Made by a program: the position numbers and the translations under genes. Of a stretch of DNA of 64,000 nt, positions 42,797 to 49,591 are shown in pieces. The stretch's first letter is position 1, and each line of letters opens with the position of its first letter. The stretch comes from Nitrospinaceae bacterium (GTDB lineage Bacteria > Nitrospinota > Nitrospinia > Nitrospinales > VA-1). The notes beneath the pieces were generated by a model. It searched no databases, was not told the DNA's origin, and was given only the letters and a program-made list of their open reading frames with translations. The stretch lies in assembly GCA_021604505.1 (NCBI GenBank), contig BQJC01000001.1, positions 372,001 through 436,000 of the forward strand. Direction: 5' to 3'.

Positions 42797-43369
42797 TTAC
42801 CGGTCCCGCTGAGGACGGTGAAGAGGCGAGTTCTGCCTGGCTCCGGGTCTTGCTGGAAGCCTGTCTTGATTGAACCGCTGCAATCGCTTTTGACGATTCT
42901 GCTCGATTTTATCACGCCTTTTTTGACGCCATTCGGATCGTTTTTCAGGCGGAAGGCTTTGCCATTGTCTGCGTAATTTTTTCTTACGTTCTTCAGGTAA
43001 ATTTCGAAACCAGTGGCGCGCCTTGCGTATTTGATCCTGTTTTTTTCGCGGCAGTTTTTGAAACTGTTGAAATTTGGAACGGATTCTTTTCTTTTGTTCC
43101 GGGTTTAATTTTTTCCAGTTACGAAAACGTTTCTTGACGATCCTGCGGTCTTCAGGAGGCATGCTGGACCAGCGCCGGACGCCTTTTTGCAGGCGATGCT
43201 GTCGCGATGCAGGAAGATCGCTCCATTGGTCCCTGAAAGGTTTAAGAACCTCCCTTTCCGTTTCGCTCAATTGATTCCAGGGGACTTTTGGGTCCTGGGC
43301 GGAAACCTCAAAAGGACTGGCCAGACAAATGACCCATGCGGCAACGAACAACAGGTTAATTATTTTCAT
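42797..43369 (-). CDS. DUF3106 family exported protein
   Basis: Protein of 190 residues from the preferred ATG at 43369 (GAAGGA upstream; two more in-frame ATGs lie at 43387 and 43378). A signal peptide ends near FEVSAQD. The mature protein consists of degenerate repeats of the form W-x-x-L-x-P-E-x-R/K (WNQLSETEREVLKPFRDQW, LNPEQKKRIRSKFQQFQ), a DUF3106 hallmark, and is extremely Arg/Lys-rich, so it may form a basic helical array. Function is unknown. It is the last gene of the sigma-factor operon, overlapping the preceding gene by 14 bases. The same gene group occurs in other bacteria. Confidence 0.8.
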   Translation of the reverse strand: MKIINLLFVAAWVICLASPFEVSAQDPKVPWNQLSETEREVLKPFRDQWSDLPASRQHRLQKGVRRWSSMPPEDRRIVKKRFRNWKKLNPEQKKRIRSKFQQFQKLPRKKQDQIRKARHWFRNLPEERKKKLRRQWQSLPPEKRSEWRQKRRDKIEQNRQKRLQRFNQDRLPARPGARQNSPLHRPQRDR

Positions 43370-43616
43370 CGTCTTCATCCTTCTCACGCTTCGGTTCCGG
43401 CAAGGACATTTTTTCCAGTTCTTCAGGGTCGATCCATCGCCCGTCTTCGGTTTCCCATTCTCCGAGGAACTCCAAAAATTCCAGGGAAGGGATTTCTTGT
43501 GCTTTTTTCCGCTGGCTTTCGATCGCCTCTCCGGGTTCGGGAGGCTGCGCCTTCCCAGATGCGGTCAGGATCGTTAATACGAAAACCGATCCCAGAATAC
43601 ACGGCCTAACCCGCAT
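43356..43616 (-). CDS. Small exported protein of the sigma-factor operon
   Basis: Protein of 86 residues from ATG 43616, which overlaps the end of the anti-sigma-like gene by 11 bases. An upstream in-frame ATG would add 24 residues lying inside that gene. It has a signal peptide (PCILGSVFVLTILTASGKA), then an acidic segment with LEFLEFLGEWETEDGRWIDP. Similar LEFLG-W-ET--G-W-DP proteins sit next to DUF3106 and ECF sigma genes in other Proteobacteria-like genomes, from my memory of that layout. The tail is very acidic (REKDEDDENN). A possible partner is the highly basic DUF3106 protein encoded next. Function unknown. Confidence 0.72.
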   Translation of the reverse strand: MRVRPCILGSVFVLTILTASGKAQPPEPGEAIESQRKKAQEIPSLEFLEFLGEWETEDGRWIDPEELEKMSLPEPKREKDEDDENN

Positions 43617-43968
43617 CAAGCTCTTGCTCAACAAGCCAGGCATAAAAATCCAGATCCTCATAAAAATCGAGTTTGTTGTTGGAAGCAAGAATTTCTAAAT
43701 CCTCGAGATTAGTGTCGAACGTCAGTTCGTGGTCGCCCATGGAGAAAAAGAAAATCGCAAGAAGGACTCCGCACGCTGTCGCCAGGGCAGGGAGCGGAAC
43801 TGGAAGCCACTTGAATCTTTTGGATTCTCCTTGTTTCTTTATCTTGAGCGTTTCCCGGCGGATGCGGTTCAATCGGGACTGGGTTTCAGCATCAAGATTT
43901 TCTTCGCTGCGATCCAGGGAGTCTTTGACCTTTTTTAAAAAGGTATCTTCATCGTCCTGGTATTTCAA
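43606..43968 (-). CDS. Probable membrane anti-sigma-factor-like protein
   Basis: Protein of 120 residues starting with TTG inside the sigma gene stop (TTGA overlap), preceded by GGAGG ten bases earlier. The N-terminal half is charged and cytoplasmic (KVKDSLDRSEENLDAETQSR), one membrane segment lies at about 57-75 (PALATACGVLLAIFFFSM), and the end reads LDFYEDLDFYAWLVEQE. This matches the layout of small proteins encoded after ECF sigma genes together with DUF3106, including DUF3619-like ones. I infer that it holds the sigma factor at the membrane. There is no zinc-binding HxxxCxxC motif, so it is not a ZAS-type anti-sigma. Confidence 0.7.
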   Translation of the reverse strand: MKYQDDEDTFLKKVKDSLDRSEENLDAETQSRLNRIRRETLKIKKQGESKRFKWLPVPLPALATACGVLLAIFFFSMGDHELTFDTNLEDLEILASNNKLDFYEDLDFYAWLVEQELDAG

Positions 43969-44516
43969 GGCCGGTGTTCCTCCAACAAATTTCGAAGTGT
44001 TTTAACCGCTCGCGAGTAATGGGTTTTGACGGACCCTTCCGAGCAACCCATAGCGGCGGCAGTTTCCCGCACGCTCATTTCTTCCCAGACACGCAGTAAA
44101 AAAGCCTGCTGTTGACGCTGGGGAAGCCTACGAAGGGAACTTTCCAGAGCCTTAAGTGAATGTCCAAGTATAATTTTATTCTCAGGGCTGCTTTTATCCG
44201 AGTCAGCGAAATTTTCAAGCGGGTTGTCGAAGCCTTCCCCTTCGCTTTCTTCGCCGGGTTGAAACCAGATTCGCCAGCGTTTGCGAATCATATTTCTGCG
44301 GTGCCAATCCCGAATTTTATTTTGTAGAATCCTGAAGAAAAGCGGTCGCCACTCCTCTTCCGGTTTTTGGGAATACTTACGCACCCAGATAAACATTGTA
44401 TCTTGAACGATGTCCAAAGCGTCCTCAGAATTTCCTGTAGAAATCTGGGCCATGCGAAATGCGCGCCGTTCAATGGATGCCAGAAATGCTTCCAGATCCC
44501 GGCCGCTATCCCGCAT
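43965..44516 (-). CDS. ECF-type RNA polymerase sigma factor
   Basis: Sigma-70 family, extracytoplasmic-function type, 183 residues. Region 2 (DALDIVQDTMFIWVRKY and the FFRILQNKIRDWHRR stretch) should bind the -10 element and core polymerase. Region 4 (RLPQRQQQAFLLRVWEEMSV, AAMGCSEGSVKTHYSRAV) is a helix-turn-helix for the -35 element. An acidic linker of about 35 residues (GEESEGEGFDNPLENFADSD) separates them. It heads a four-gene operon with an anti-sigma-like protein, a small exported protein and a DUF3106 protein, presumably an envelope-stress response. Targets and trigger are unknown. Confidence 0.88.
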   Translation of the reverse strand: MRDSGRDLEAFLASIERRAFRMAQISTGNSEDALDIVQDTMFIWVRKYSQKPEEEWRPLFFRILQNKIRDWHRRNMIRKRWRIWFQPGEESEGEGFDNPLENFADSDKSSPENKIILGHSLKALESSLRRLPQRQQQAFLLRVWEEMSVRETAAAMGCSEGSVKTHYSRAVKTLRNLLEEHRP

Positions 44517-44614
44517 GTGTACCCATGATTACCATTGCCTTGTCTTCTGCTCTGAAAGCCAACATTTCGTTGTATTCGTTAGCGGATGCTGGCCAGTAGA
44601 TTATTAGGATATCA

Positions 44615-45028
44615 TTACCGTCTCGAATGATTGTCCACCCGTCTGTGAACGCGTGCCCCTTTTCGGTCCAAATGACGGTTTACCCGGTCGCCTTTTCGAT
44701 CTAAACGATGGTCGATGCGGCTTCCTTTTCGATCCAGACGGGTATCGATCCGGTCGCCTTTGCGATCCAATCGGTTCGCGAGTCCCTCTTTCCCGTTTTC
44801 CCGGGCGCGGTCAGAAATTCCATCGAGGCGGTCATTGATCCGGTCGCCCTTGCGATCCAGATGATTTTCAATCCGATCCCCTTTCCTGTCCAGGCGCCTT
44901 TCAATCCGGTCGCCTTTGCGATCGAGATGGTTTTCGATCCTTTGACCGGGGTCATTTTCATCGGCAAACCCAGGAACTGTGGCTAAAGATACTAAAATGA
45001 ACGGGACAAAAGCTAATTTTTTAATCAT
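44615..45028 (-). CDS. Exported protein made of 11-residue LDRKGDRI repeats
   Basis: Protein of 137 residues with a signal peptide (LAFVPFILVSLATVPGFA). Nearly all of the mature part is tandem units of about 11 residues such as RIENHLDRKGDRIERRLDRK, with one break (NDRLDGISDRARENGKEGLA). The 33-base DNA period is visible as repeated CCTTTTCGATCC/CCTTTGCGATCC on the + strand. It is strongly charged and would form a long helix or helical bundle. Similar LDRKGDRI proteins occur in diverse bacteria without known function. AAGGAGAAGATA precedes the ATG. It lies upstream of the ECF sigma gene on the same strand, 98 bases away. Confidence 0.8.
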   Translation of the reverse strand: MIKKLAFVPFILVSLATVPGFADENDPGQRIENHLDRKGDRIERRLDRKGDRIENHLDRKGDRINDRLDGISDRARENGKEGLANRLDRKGDRIDTRLDRKGSRIDHRLDRKGDRVNRHLDRKGARVHRRVDNHSRR

Positions 45029-45268
45029 TATCTTCTCCTTGTCAAAGTGAGTGGACTGATCGCTTCATACTACTTACAACGCACAGCCGCCCAATCGGTT
45101 GACAAGGAATGAAAAATTTTTCTTTATTTATTAAAACCTTTGAAAAATCGTTGGTTTTTTGTTTATCCCTTGAAACCCCACAAAAAGGGAAAGCAAAGGC
45201 GTGTTTTGTTTAAGTGGAAAGGTTTTTAGGGAGGGTTTTGTTGCTTCAGGAATGGTTGTTGGGGGGGA

Positions 45269-45730
45269 TTAATTCGGATTTCTCGTGATATTCATGAGGA
45301 TCTTCTCAATATTCTCCAGGGCCTTTTTGTGTTTGGCGCTCAACTGGGCGAATTCTTTTTTGAGTTTCTCATTTTCGATGCTCAGTTTTGTGGTGGAATC
45401 GATCAAATTCAAGTTGGTTTGAATCGATTTGATGAGATGGCCTCTCAACTCTCTCACCATTCCCCGGAATACGTCTTCAGGCGACGGTTCTTCTCCAGAG
45501 ACAGTCGCGGGGCTGACCTCATCGTTTTTCACCATCTCCGTCAATTTGTCGATATTTAGAATGATTTTGTCCTGCAGGGATTCGTTCATTGGGCCGATGG
45601 CCTGATAATTCGTCAGGGACACGCGCACCGCCGGGGACTGAAGAACGGCTTTCTCAATGTCTTCCCATAGAGTTTCCAAAGCTTCTTTTTTCTGCCCGTT
45701 GCTTCTGGTTTTGATCTCTCTTGAGGACAT
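45269..45730 (-). CDS. Hypothetical coiled-coil protein
   Basis: Protein of 153 residues, soluble, with a helical middle (MVRELRGHLIKSIQTNLNLI) and a heptad-like C-terminal coiled coil (KLSIENEKLKKEFAQLSAKH) ending in helix NIEKILMNI. No signal or membrane segment. AAAGGG lies upstream of the ATG. The pattern suggests an oligomerising adaptor. I recognise no family, and the neighbours give no clue; it is flanked by gaps of about 240-280 bases without genes. Confidence 0.65.
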   Translation of the reverse strand: MSSREIKTRSNGQKKEALETLWEDIEKAVLQSPAVRVSLTNYQAIGPMNESLQDKIILNIDKLTEMVKNDEVSPATVSGEEPSPEDVFRGMVRELRGHLIKSIQTNLNLIDSTTKLSIENEKLKKEFAQLSAKHKKALENIEKILMNITRNPN

Positions 45731-46012
45731 AAGTATCGACCCTTTATCTGGTGTTTTATTTACTCGTCGGACGGATATGACTCCCGATCGAAAGGTTGAA
45801 TACAGGTTAGGAGATCGGTATTACGAAGGTATCAAGGAAGAGTTACAGAATGGTTAAAAGGTGATCAGTCGTTTTTAATTCAAAGTGTTGCCAGGAGATT
45901 TTCGGATAAATTCAGCAGGGTCGGAGGGTAGGGGGATAGTACCATGGGTGCGGTGAGCGGGGCAGGGCCATTGACAGGCCAAAAGAGCCGGGAGGGTAAA
46001 AATATTTTGGGA

Positions 46013-46378
46013 TTATTCGCTCAAATCGGGTTGTGCACTGGCTTTGAAATTATAAGCCGCAGTTTTATAAAAGGTTTCAGACGCGAGGTCTTTTTCCCCC
46101 TGGAAACTTCTAACTTCACCGGGGGTTAGAAAATTGAGGTGTTCAAAACTGCTCTGCAGAGATCTGCCTTTTTCATCGGCAAAATGGATATGGGCTTTTA
46201 TAGAAACCATTTTTTCACAGCGGTTGACGGCCTTGGCTTTCCATTGCAAATACACCTTGGCATGTTCCTGTTTGAGGATCTTGATTTCCATGTTTTCAAA
46301 TTTAATGCAATCCAATGCCCAGGAAACTTCAGGACAAAGGGAGACCGTTGCAAGGATGAAAAAGAATATTTTTTTCAT
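46013..46378 (-). CDS. Small exported hypothetical protein
   Basis: Protein of 121 residues with a signal peptide (IFFFILATVSLCPEVSWA) and a compact beta-rich domain with two Cys (LDCIKFENMEI and VNRCEKMV) that could form a disulfide. The strand pattern (AKVYLQWKAKAVNRC, then IKAHIHFADEKGR and GEVRSFQGEKDL) resembles FxLYD or DUF3426-like immunoglobulin-like folds that follow how a residue changes between strands. This is an impression only. It stands alone between the coiled-coil gene and the pentapeptide cluster. Confidence 0.6.
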   Translation of the reverse strand: MKKIFFFILATVSLCPEVSWALDCIKFENMEIKILKQEHAKVYLQWKAKAVNRCEKMVSIKAHIHFADEKGRSLQSSFEHLNFLTPGEVRSFQGEKDLASETFYKTAAYNFKASAQPDLSE

Positions 46379-46562
46379 GGTTTCGATACCCTAAAGCTAT
46401 TTTCATGGCTCGTTTCAAAGACCCGGATCTTTCCTGGAGAAACAGCGGGTTCCCTTTCAGCGAACTTCTGACAATACTTATTTTACAAGGTTGAAAGAGG
46501 GATGAGCAATTTAATCGAAGGGTATTTTTAACGCCGGAAAGGCGTGTTACAGGTCGCCGGGA

Positions 46563-47147
46563 CTAACCTGCGATTTCATAGGAGGATTCGGAATTCCAGA
46601 CAATTGGAATGGAATCGGGGAATTGTGTTTTGCGATCAAAAACAGCGGATTCAATTTCCGCCAGCGAAAGGTTGGTTGTGAAACGCAGGTTGGCGCCTGT
46701 CAGGTTAGCGCCGCTGAGAACGGCTCCTGAAAAGTCAGCGCCCCCCATATTGGCTTCCATCAAATCCGCACCGCTCAAGTTAGCATTTTTCAAATTTGCT
46801 CCCATCAAGTTGGCGCGAAGAAAATCGGCTTTAAACATTTTCGCGCCGCTGAGATTGGCTCCCAAAAGGTTGGCGGCAATCAGATTGGCGCGAGCAAGAT
46901 TGGCGTCTGTCAGGTTGGCCCCTATCAGGACCGCACGAATCAGGTTGGCGCTGCACAGGTTCGCGCCGCTCAGGTCGGCGTCAATGAGATTGACCCCTTT
47001 TAACTTGGCTTCACTGAGATCGCTTTGCCTCAAGTTGGCGCGGATCAGATTCACCGAGGTGAGATCCTTGCCTTTTAGATTGGTGTTTTTGAGGTCATCC
47101 AGACGGAAGGCAATTTTACGGTGATTTAAAACCCTTGCCACGGACAT
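46563..47147 (-). CDS. Pentapeptide-repeat protein, Cys-less cap variant
   Basis: Protein of 194 residues without signal peptide. Residues about 22-152 are tandem A(N/D)LXX pentapeptides (ADLSGANLCSANLIRAVLIG), about 26 units, forming a predicted right-handed beta-helix. The C-terminal cap reads NLSLAEIESAVFDRKTQFPD, then an I-x-W strand, matching the cap of the 13721 protein but without its two cysteines (L replaces C, and the tail ends YEIAG). First of three tandem minus-strand pentapeptide genes by coordinate and last in transcription order; gaps of 84-105 bases mean they may be a loose operon. Function unknown. Confidence 0.82.
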   Translation of the reverse strand: MSVARVLNHRKIAFRLDDLKNTNLKGKDLTSVNLIRANLRQSDLSEAKLKGVNLIDADLSGANLCSANLIRAVLIGANLTDANLARANLIAANLLGANLSGAKMFKADFLRANLMGANLKNANLSGADLMEANMGGADFSGAVLSGANLTGANLRFTTNLSLAEIESAVFDRKTQFPDSIPIVWNSESSYEIAG

Positions 47148-47231
47148 AGTTAATTTTCTGGTGTATTGGTTGTTATCGATTCAAATTTCCCTGCGACGGA
47201 AGGGAAGTCACAGGCAGAGGTTTTGCCGTTT

Positions 47232-47816
47232 CTACCCTTGCTGGTACAACTTGCTGTCGTGAAAATTAACTTTTTTCTTTTTTCCTTCAGGTTGTTCCGG
47301 TGCACGGACCTTGCAATGAAAATTGGCCCCGTGTGCACCCACATAGGTCCAGGTGATTTGCAGGTAGTTTGGGAAACGGGTCTTTTTATCGATGACAGCC
47401 GATTCGATTTGTTGACAGGAAAGGTTGATCGAGTTTCTAAGGTCAGCGCCCGACAAATTGGCCCCATCCATTTTGGTGGAGGTAAGATCGGCTTGGTTCA
47501 GAATGGCGTGGCTCAGATCGGTTTCTTTCAGGTTGGCCTCGCTCAGGTTGGTCTCATTGAGTTGCGCTTCGCTGAGGTTGGCGTAATCCAATTTTGCTTT
47601 GCTGAGATTCGCTTTGCTGAGGTTGGCATAATTGAGCCGGGTTTCGGTGAGGTCGGCCCCGCTGAGATCCGCTTCAACGAGGTTGCCCCGCCGCAAGTCG
47701 GCGCCGCTCAAGTCCGCCCCGCTAAAATCCGCTTTCTGCAGATTTTTTTTGGAGGCTTCAGCTCGTTCCCTGTCAGTAGGCTCTTGATCAGACATTAAGT
47801 TCTCTGCAGCATGCAT
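47232..47816 (-). CDS. Pentapeptide-repeat protein with Cys-containing cap
   Basis: Protein of 194 residues (ATG at 47816; an in-frame ATG at 47795 with a better position would give 187). After a short charged N-terminus (SDQEPTDRERAEASKKNLQK), about 20 pentapeptides of A(D/N)LXX form follow (LSKANLSKAKLDYANLSEAQ). The cap is NLSCQQIESAVIDKKTRFPN, then I-x-W, and the tail carries FHCK. The cap cysteines are kept, unlike the downstream copy. It has no signal peptide and a Lys-rich extreme end (EGKKKKVNFHD). It is the middle of the three tandem pentapeptide genes. Confidence 0.82.
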   Translation of the reverse strand: MHAAENLMSDQEPTDRERAEASKKNLQKADFSGADLSGADLRRGNLVEADLSGADLTETRLNYANLSKANLSKAKLDYANLSEAQLNETNLSEANLKETDLSHAILNQADLTSTKMDGANLSGADLRNSINLSCQQIESAVIDKKTRFPNYLQITWTYVGAHGANFHCKVRAPEQPEGKKKKVNFHDSKLYQQG

Positions 47817-47921
47817 TCATCCGTGAAAATTTATTAACCACCGGCTTCGGAAGTTCAGGTTACAACATAACCTCAAAATAGATAATTTTCCAGTGAGGAG
47901 TTGCAATTATTTTTCAAAATT

Positions 47922-48392
47922 TCAACAGTTGTCATTACAGTGGAAGGTATCTTCACCCGTCCAGGAAATTTCAAGATAATCCGGGAATTGAGTGCTCTTA
48001 TTGATAATGGCCCACTCAATTTGCTCGCACGTCAGGTTTTTTGCTTGTCTCAGATCAGCGCCCCTCAAATCGGTATCCTCTAGGTCGGCTTCCTCGAAAT
48101 CAGCCCCTTTGAGGTTTGCCTCGTTCAGAAAAGCTTCTTTTAGCATGGCACCGCTTAGATTGGCTCCCTGGAGGTTCGCTTCACTGAGAACCGCCCTGGA
48201 AAGATCCGCATTACTGAGGTCCGCGTTGGTCAGGTTTGCGGCGATGAAATAAGCGCCGTTCAGGTCCGTGTCTCTGAGATTTGCGTCGCTCAGTTTTGCC
48301 CGCATCAATTTGGCGTCGCTGAGGTCCGCGCCATTGAGGTTGCTTTTTGACTTTTCCACTTCAATTCGTCTTAATATCCAATCTTCCAGCAT
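47922..48392 (-). CDS. Short pentapeptide-repeat protein with Cys-containing cap
   Basis: Protein of 156 residues, cytoplasmic by lack of signal. AGGAATATTTAG precedes the ATG. About 18 pentapeptides (NLRDTDLNGAYFIAANLTNA) lead into a cap reading NLTCEQIEWAIINKSTQFPD, I-x-W and FHCNDNC at the end. Compared with the other copies the cap keeps both the first and the terminal cysteine. It is the first gene in transcription order of the three-gene cluster. Each has the same order: short N-terminus, repeats, cap. Confidence 0.82.
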   Translation of the reverse strand: MLEDWILRRIEVEKSKSNLNGADLSDAKLMRAKLSDANLRDTDLNGAYFIAANLTNADLSNADLSRAVLSEANLQGANLSGAMLKEAFLNEANLKGADFEEADLEDTDLRGADLRQAKNLTCEQIEWAIINKSTQFPDYLEISWTGEDTFHCNDNC

Positions 48393-48639
48393 CTAAATAT
48401 TCCTGTTAAAAAAATGGGGTTCTTTATTTTTCAATCCAAAGAGATTCTAACAATTTTATTGATTTTAACCCATCAAAACCAATAAAGTCTCAAGGGAGCC
48501 TGTTAAAGATTGATTTTTTTAGACGATTGCCGCCGCCAATCTTCCAGTAACCAGACGGTCCTGAGTCCGGGGTGAAATTTTTGGAGCTTTTTGCAGAAAA
48601 CTACTGGTTAAAACTCAGGATGAAACAAGAGAGGAAAAC

Positions 48640-48849
48640 ATGGTCAAAGAAACCTGTTTCAAGGTCCGGGGGCGAATTAAAAACGAAGATCCTGAAATAA
48701 ATGAAGACTTCAATGTTTTCATAAAAGCCATAGACGATAGACACGCCGTCTTAAAGGTAAAGGAATACCTTCGGGTCAATGCTCCCTCAGTAGACGGAAA
48801 AATGATTGGACGGATTATTATCGAGGGCGTCACCCCAAAAAAGATTTGA
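48640..48849 (+). CDS. Small hypothetical protein, possibly ribosomal L20a/LX-like fold
   Basis: Protein of 69 residues with GAGAGGAAAAC before the ATG. The pattern is a beta strand (KETCFKVRGRIKN), then a basic loop, strand FNVFIKAIDDRHAVLKVKEY and helix, and a final strand GRIIIEG. The order FxVxGxI - xFxKAxxxxHAxxKVxxxL - xxIIIEGV is like archaeal ribosomal LX/L20a-type domains (FRVKG--, ALNEEHA). That similarity is my pattern reading and would need structure prediction. It is a compact soluble protein; its partner is not known. Confidence 0.6.
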   Translation: MVKETCFKVRGRIKNEDPEINEDFNVFIKAIDDRHAVLKVKEYLRVNAPSVDGKMIGRIIIEGVTPKKI

Positions 48850-48895
48850 TCGATATTGCCTTTTGCAAGTCAATTTTTGGTGGGCAACGGGATCA

Positions 48896-49279
48896 TTATC
48901 CGATGGTTTTTTTGTATGGAGATTTTGCAGGTTGTGGAGGTTTTGCGGCGCGCGGTCGGGCCGGAGTGGTAAGCCGCTTTTTCTGCGGAACCACCTTCTT
49001 TTCGGGAATTGGAATTTTTTCGCCCTTGAGGATTTTCTCGCTGGACAGTTGCATCCATCGATTCATCTCTTCGATGCATTGGGTTTGTGTTTCCATCTGC
49101 CGGTTATGCCGTCTAAGCTCCTGGTAACAGCGGGACATACTTCTTTGGCAGAGAAAAAGCAGGGCGGGGAGCAAAAACACAAGGACAACAAAGGCAACAG
49201 CATTTGCGACGGTGCCCAGGTACGAAAATTCGGGACCTAAACTGGTGAGAAAAAAATTTTGCAAGAAATTTGTAATCAT
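48896..49279 (-). CDS. Hypothetical single-span membrane protein with basic tail
   Basis: Protein of 127 residues from the preferred ATG at 49279 (the open frame extends to 49321 but those 14 residues look like untranslated leader). The N-terminus is hydrophobic (YLGTVANAVAFVVLVFLLPA), giving one membrane span at about 18-40. A soluble helical part follows (EELRRHNRQMETQTQ-like coiled coil) and a Pro/Lys-rich tail ending PYKKTIG. The tail is low complexity and basic. No family recognised. It converges with the small LX-like gene. Confidence 0.58.
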   Translation of the reverse strand: MITNFLQNFFLTSLGPEFSYLGTVANAVAFVVLVFLLPALLFLCQRSMSRCYQELRRHNRQMETQTQCIEEMNRWMQLSSEKILKGEKIPIPEKKVVPQKKRLTTPARPRAAKPPQPAKSPYKKTIG

Positions 49280-49591
49280 AAGAGTGTTCCATCGCCTCAA
49301 AAAGAGGCAGGGCCGCCGCAAAATGCAGATTCAAAGCTGTTGCTAAGGGAATTGGCTCCAATTTATCGTCAAACGTCTGTTCTGTCAATCGCTTTACCCG
49401 CACCACCCGGAATGCTTCCTGAATGAAGAGGCGTTCATGAGACAACCGATGAAGGGCCCGGTAAATTTTGCTTTCCCTCCCGGGGAGAACTCAGAAAATT
49501 GTCGGGGGTTAACCGATGTGGAGAACTTCGTTTCTCCGAAAATCTTGTCCTCTTAAAACTTCTAAGGTAGCAACAGAAAGGGAGGTGCACT

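Noticed and set aside
45777-45857. 26-residue ORF MTPDRKVEYRLG...
   Set aside because: Too short and without a ribosome-binding site; plausible but unsupported.
47166-47798. Long plus-strand open frames (210 and 171 codons) over the pentapeptide genes
   Set aside because: They mirror the 15-base repeat on the opposite strand, have periodic low-complexity products and no ribosome-binding site. The minus-strand frames have recognised pentapeptide repeats.
49113-49445. Minus-strand 110-codon frame overlapping the small membrane protein gene
   Set aside because: Its second half is a shadow of the better-supported frame (Cys-rich nonsense). The first half (49280-49445) reads acceptably, but there is no clear start signal, so it is not listed as a gene.
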